Assembly (NCBI GenBank): GCA_017549745.1
Contig: JAFYUA010000007.1
Location: 1 to 14,164, forward strand
From: Clostridia bacterium
GTDB lineage: Bacteria > Bacillota > Clostridia > UMGS1810
Direction: 5' to 3'
DNA length: 14,164 bases
Below are positions 11,901 to 14,164 of this stretch, in pieces. The first letter of the stretch is position 1. The number at the start of each line of letters is the position of its first letter. The notes under the pieces are model-generated. The model made no database searches. It saw only the letters and a list, made by a program, of their open reading frames with translations, and was not told the DNA's origin. Position numbers and translations under genes: made by a program.

Positions 11901-14164
11901 ATGGTACATCCTATCAAGCTTGGTAAAAACGAAAGAATGAGTTATTCCAAAATTGACGAAGTTCTCGAGATGCCAAACTTAATTGAGGTGCAAAAGAATT
12001 CTTACCAATGGTTCATCGAAAAAGGACTCAAGGAGGTACTCGAAGATGTATCTCCGATTTGTGATTTTTCAAACAACCTTATTTTAGAATTCGATGATTA
12101 CTATCTGGATGAAAATCCGAAGTATTCAATTGAAGAGTGCAAGGCTCGCGATGCCACATACTCCAAACCTCTCAAAATTAAGGTAAGGCTCATCAACAAA
12201 GAGACCGGTGAAGTCAAAGAACAGGAAATATTCATGGGAGAATTCCCGCTCATGACTGACCAGGGCACCTTTATCATCAATGGTGCTGAGCGTGTTATCG
12301 TAAGCCAAGTTGTCCGTTCGCCGGGCATCTACTTTGCAATGCAGCATGACAAAACCGGTAAAGAGCTCTACGATGCTACCGTTATACCAAACCGCGGTGC
12401 GTGGCTGGAATATGAAACCGATTCCAACGACATCTTCTCCGTGCGTATAGACAGAACAAGAAAACTGCCTGTAACTGTGCTGATTCGTGCGCTTGGTCTT
12501 GGCTCCAATGCCGAGATTCTCGAAATGTTCGGCTATGACGAAAAGATCAATGCCACACTTGAAAAAGATTTTACCACCAATGCCGAAGAAGCATTGATCG
12601 AAATATACAAAAAACTCCGTCCCGGTGAGCCTCCCACAGTTGAGAGTGCCACCACCCTCATCAATGGACTCTTTTTTGATGCAAAGCGCTATGACCTTTC
12701 CAAGGTTGGCCGCTTCAAATTCAACAAAAAGCTTGCGCTTGCCGCACGCATCAAAAATCAGACTCTGGCAAGACCTGTTGTTGATGAAGACACAGGCGAA
12801 ATTCTTGCCGAAGCAGGTGAAATCATCTCAAGCGAAAAGGCAACAGCTCTCGAAAAAGCGGGCGTTGACACTGTATGGGTTAAGGTTGAAGACAAAGAAA
12901 TCAAAATCTTCACCAATGGCATGGTTGATATTTTTGACCACATCAGCCCCGAACTTGCCGAAATGATTTCTGAATACGAAATCTCCGAAAAGGTTAAATT
13001 CAGTGTTCTCAAAGAGATTTTGGAATCTTCCGATGATAACGAAGAACTCAAAAAGCTCATCAAAGAAAGAATCACTGACCTCATACCTAAGCATATTATC
13101 ATTGAAGATATTTATGCATCAATCAACTACCACAATAACCTCGTATACGGCATCGGTACCACTGATGACATCGACCATCTGGGCAACCGTCGTTTGCGTG
13201 GTGTGGGCGAGCTTTTGCAGAATCAGTTCCGCATTGGTCTTTCTCGTCTTGAAAGAGTAGTCAGAGAAAGAATGACCATTCAGGACCTTGACGCCGTAAC
13301 TCCCCAGCTTCTCATCAATTCAAGACCTGTTGTGTCTGCAATCAAAGAATTCTTTGGTTCTTCACAGCTTTCTCAGTTCATGGATCAGACCAACCCCCTC
13401 GCTGAGCTCACTCACAAGCGTCGTCTTTCAGCGCTCGGTCCCGGCGGTCTTTCAAGAGAGCGCGCAGGCTTCGAAGTGCGAGATGTTCACCATTCTCACT
13501 ATGGCAGAATGTGTCCTATCGAAACTCCTGAAGGTCCCAACATCGGTCTTATCAACTCACTTGCATGCTATGCAAGAATAAATGAATATGGCTTTATCGA
13601 AGCTCCTTACAGAAAATTTGACAAGGAAACCCTCAAGGTTACCGACGAAATCGCATACATGACAGCCGATGTAGAAGATAACTACATGGTTGCACCTGCC
13701 AGTGAAAAGCTTGCCGAAGACGGTAGCTTCGTAAACGAAAAAGTTATTGTTCGTTACAGAGATGAATTTATTGAAGTAACACCTGATAAAGTTGACTATG
13801 TTGACGTATCTCCAAAACAGATTGTATCAGTTGCTACAGCAATGATTCCGTTCCTCGAAAACGACGATGCTACCCGTGCACTCATGGGTTCAAACATGCA
13901 GCGTCAGGCGGTTCCGCTACTCAAAACTGAATCTCCTATTGTTGGAACAGGTATGGAATATAAAGCAGCAAAAGATTCAGGCGTTTGTGTTCTTGCAAAA
14001 GAAGACGGCGTTGTTATAAGAGTTGGTGCTGATGAAGTTCAGGTTCGCGAAGATGATGGCAACATCAGAACTTACAAATTTATCAAGTTCCTTCGTTCTA
14101 ACCAGTCAACCTGTATTAACCAAAAGCCAATTGTTTCTAATGGCGAAAGAGTTAAAAAAGGCGA
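11901..14164 (+). CDS. rpoB: RNA polymerase beta subunit, 3' end outside the window
   Basis: An open frame runs from the ATG at 11901 to the end of the window, giving 754 codons; full-length clostridial RpoB is about 1,150-1,250 residues, so the C-terminal third is missing. It is the catalytic beta subunit of RNA polymerase. Visible features are the N-terminal lobe (MTDQGTFIINGAERVIVSQ, VVRSPGIYF), the fork/rifampicin region SSQLSQFMDQTNPLAELTHK followed by RRLSALGPGGLSRERAGFEV, and CPIETPEGPNIGLINSL. Residues D495, H505 and S510 correspond to E. coli D516, H526 and S531, all the rifampicin-sensitive types. The start has GAGGTGAT six bases upstream and its own strong promoter. The ribosomal protein genes rplJ and rplL, commonly found just before rpoB, are not here; luxS precedes it. 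rpoC is expected beyond the edge. Confidence 0.97.
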   Translation, partial: MVHPIKLGKNERMSYSKIDEVLEMPNLIEVQKNSYQWFIEKGLKEVLEDVSPICDFSNNLILEFDDYYLDENPKYSIEECKARDATYSKPLKIKVRLINKETGEVKEQEIFMGEFPLMTDQGTFIINGAERVIVSQVVRSPGIYFAMQHDKTGKELYDATVIPNRGAWLEYETDSNDIFSVRIDRTRKLPVTVLIRALGLGSNAEILEMFGYDEKINATLEKDFTTNAEEALIEIYKKLRPGEPPTVESATTLINGLFFDAKRYDLSKVGRFKFNKKLALAARIKNQTLARPVVDEDTGEILAEAGEIISSEKATALEKAGVDTVWVKVEDKEIKIFTNGMVDIFDHISPELAEMISEYEISEKVKFSVLKEILESSDDNEELKKLIKERITDLIPKHIIIEDIYASINYHNNLVYGIGTTDDIDHLGNRRLRGVGELLQNQFRIGLSRLERVVRERMTIQDLDAVTPQLLINSRPVVSAIKEFFGSSQLSQFMDQTNPLAELTHKRRLSALGPGGLSRERAGFEVRDVHHSHYGRMCPIETPEGPNIGLINSLACYARINEYGFIEAPYRKFDKETLKVTDEIAYMTADVEDNYMVAPASEKLAEDGSFVNEKVIVRYRDEFIEVTPDKVDYVDVSPKQIVSVATAMIPFLENDDATRALMGSNMQRQAVPLLKTESPIVGTGMEYKAAKDSGVCVLAKEDGVVIRVGADEVQVREDDGNIRTYKFIKFLRSNQSTCINQKPIVSNGERVKKG

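Noticed and set aside
1..14164. tRNA or rRNA genes, CRISPR arrays, insertion sequences, prophage or attachment sites
   Set aside because: None was seen. Genes are closely packed on one strand, the only gaps over 100 bases are the ilvE and rpoB upstream regions, and no long repeats or transposase-like frames occur.

Overview
The window looks like a stretch of chromosome from a low-to-moderate GC Gram-positive bacterium, most likely an anaerobic member of the Clostridia (gut Oscillospirales/Lachnospirales-like). The reasons are strong GGAGG-type ribosome binding sites, A+T-rich intergenic regions with TTGACA/TATAAT promoters, the clostridial type of RpoB, a Gram-positive YacP/Rae1-like domain, and the repertoire of LuxS, O-acetylhomoserine sulfhydrylase, EIIC-like permease, MATE pump and GH78 rhamnosidase. 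No gene marks the species. All ten genes lie on the + strand.

Layout. (1) 1-2994: a probable co-transcribed set made of an EIIC-like membrane protein (start outside the window), an O-acetylhomoserine/O-acetylserine sulfhydrylase and a DMT/EamA transporter, closed by a hairpin terminator at 3001-3042. (2) 3084-9025: a GH78 alpha-L-rhamnosidase-like gene broken by a single-base frameshift near 4731, a MATE efflux pump 15 bases later, and an 844-residue protein translationally linked to the pump. That protein joins a Tet(M)/EF-G-like ribosomal GTPase to a C-terminal NYN nuclease domain closely resembling YacP/Rae1. The promoter for this group sits inside the preceding terminator hairpin. (3) 9022-9535: mscL with its own promoter, whose -35 box overlaps the stop codon of the fusion gene, and its own terminator. 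(4) 9547-11688: ilvE with promoter and hairpin, then a DUF523 (TudS-like) protein and luxS about 20 bases apart. (5) 11699-14164: a strong promoter with an UP-like tract, a roughly 140-base leader with competing hairpins, and the first 754 codons of rpoB, which runs off the window.

How the genes fit together. Sulfur and methionine handling recurs: MetY makes homocysteine (or cysteine) from sulfide, LuxS regenerates homocysteine from S-ribosylhomocysteine, and the DUF523 protein is of the iron-sulfur thiouracil-desulfidase type. IlvE supplies branched-chain amino acids. MATE, MscL and the EamA transporter are membrane export or safety functions.

The most unusual item is the GTPase-nuclease fusion. 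It puts two modules whose relatives both work at the ribosomal A site into one chain, which suggests a ribosome-clearing factor that can also cut the mRNA. I know of no experimental description of such a fusion, but I could not search for one.
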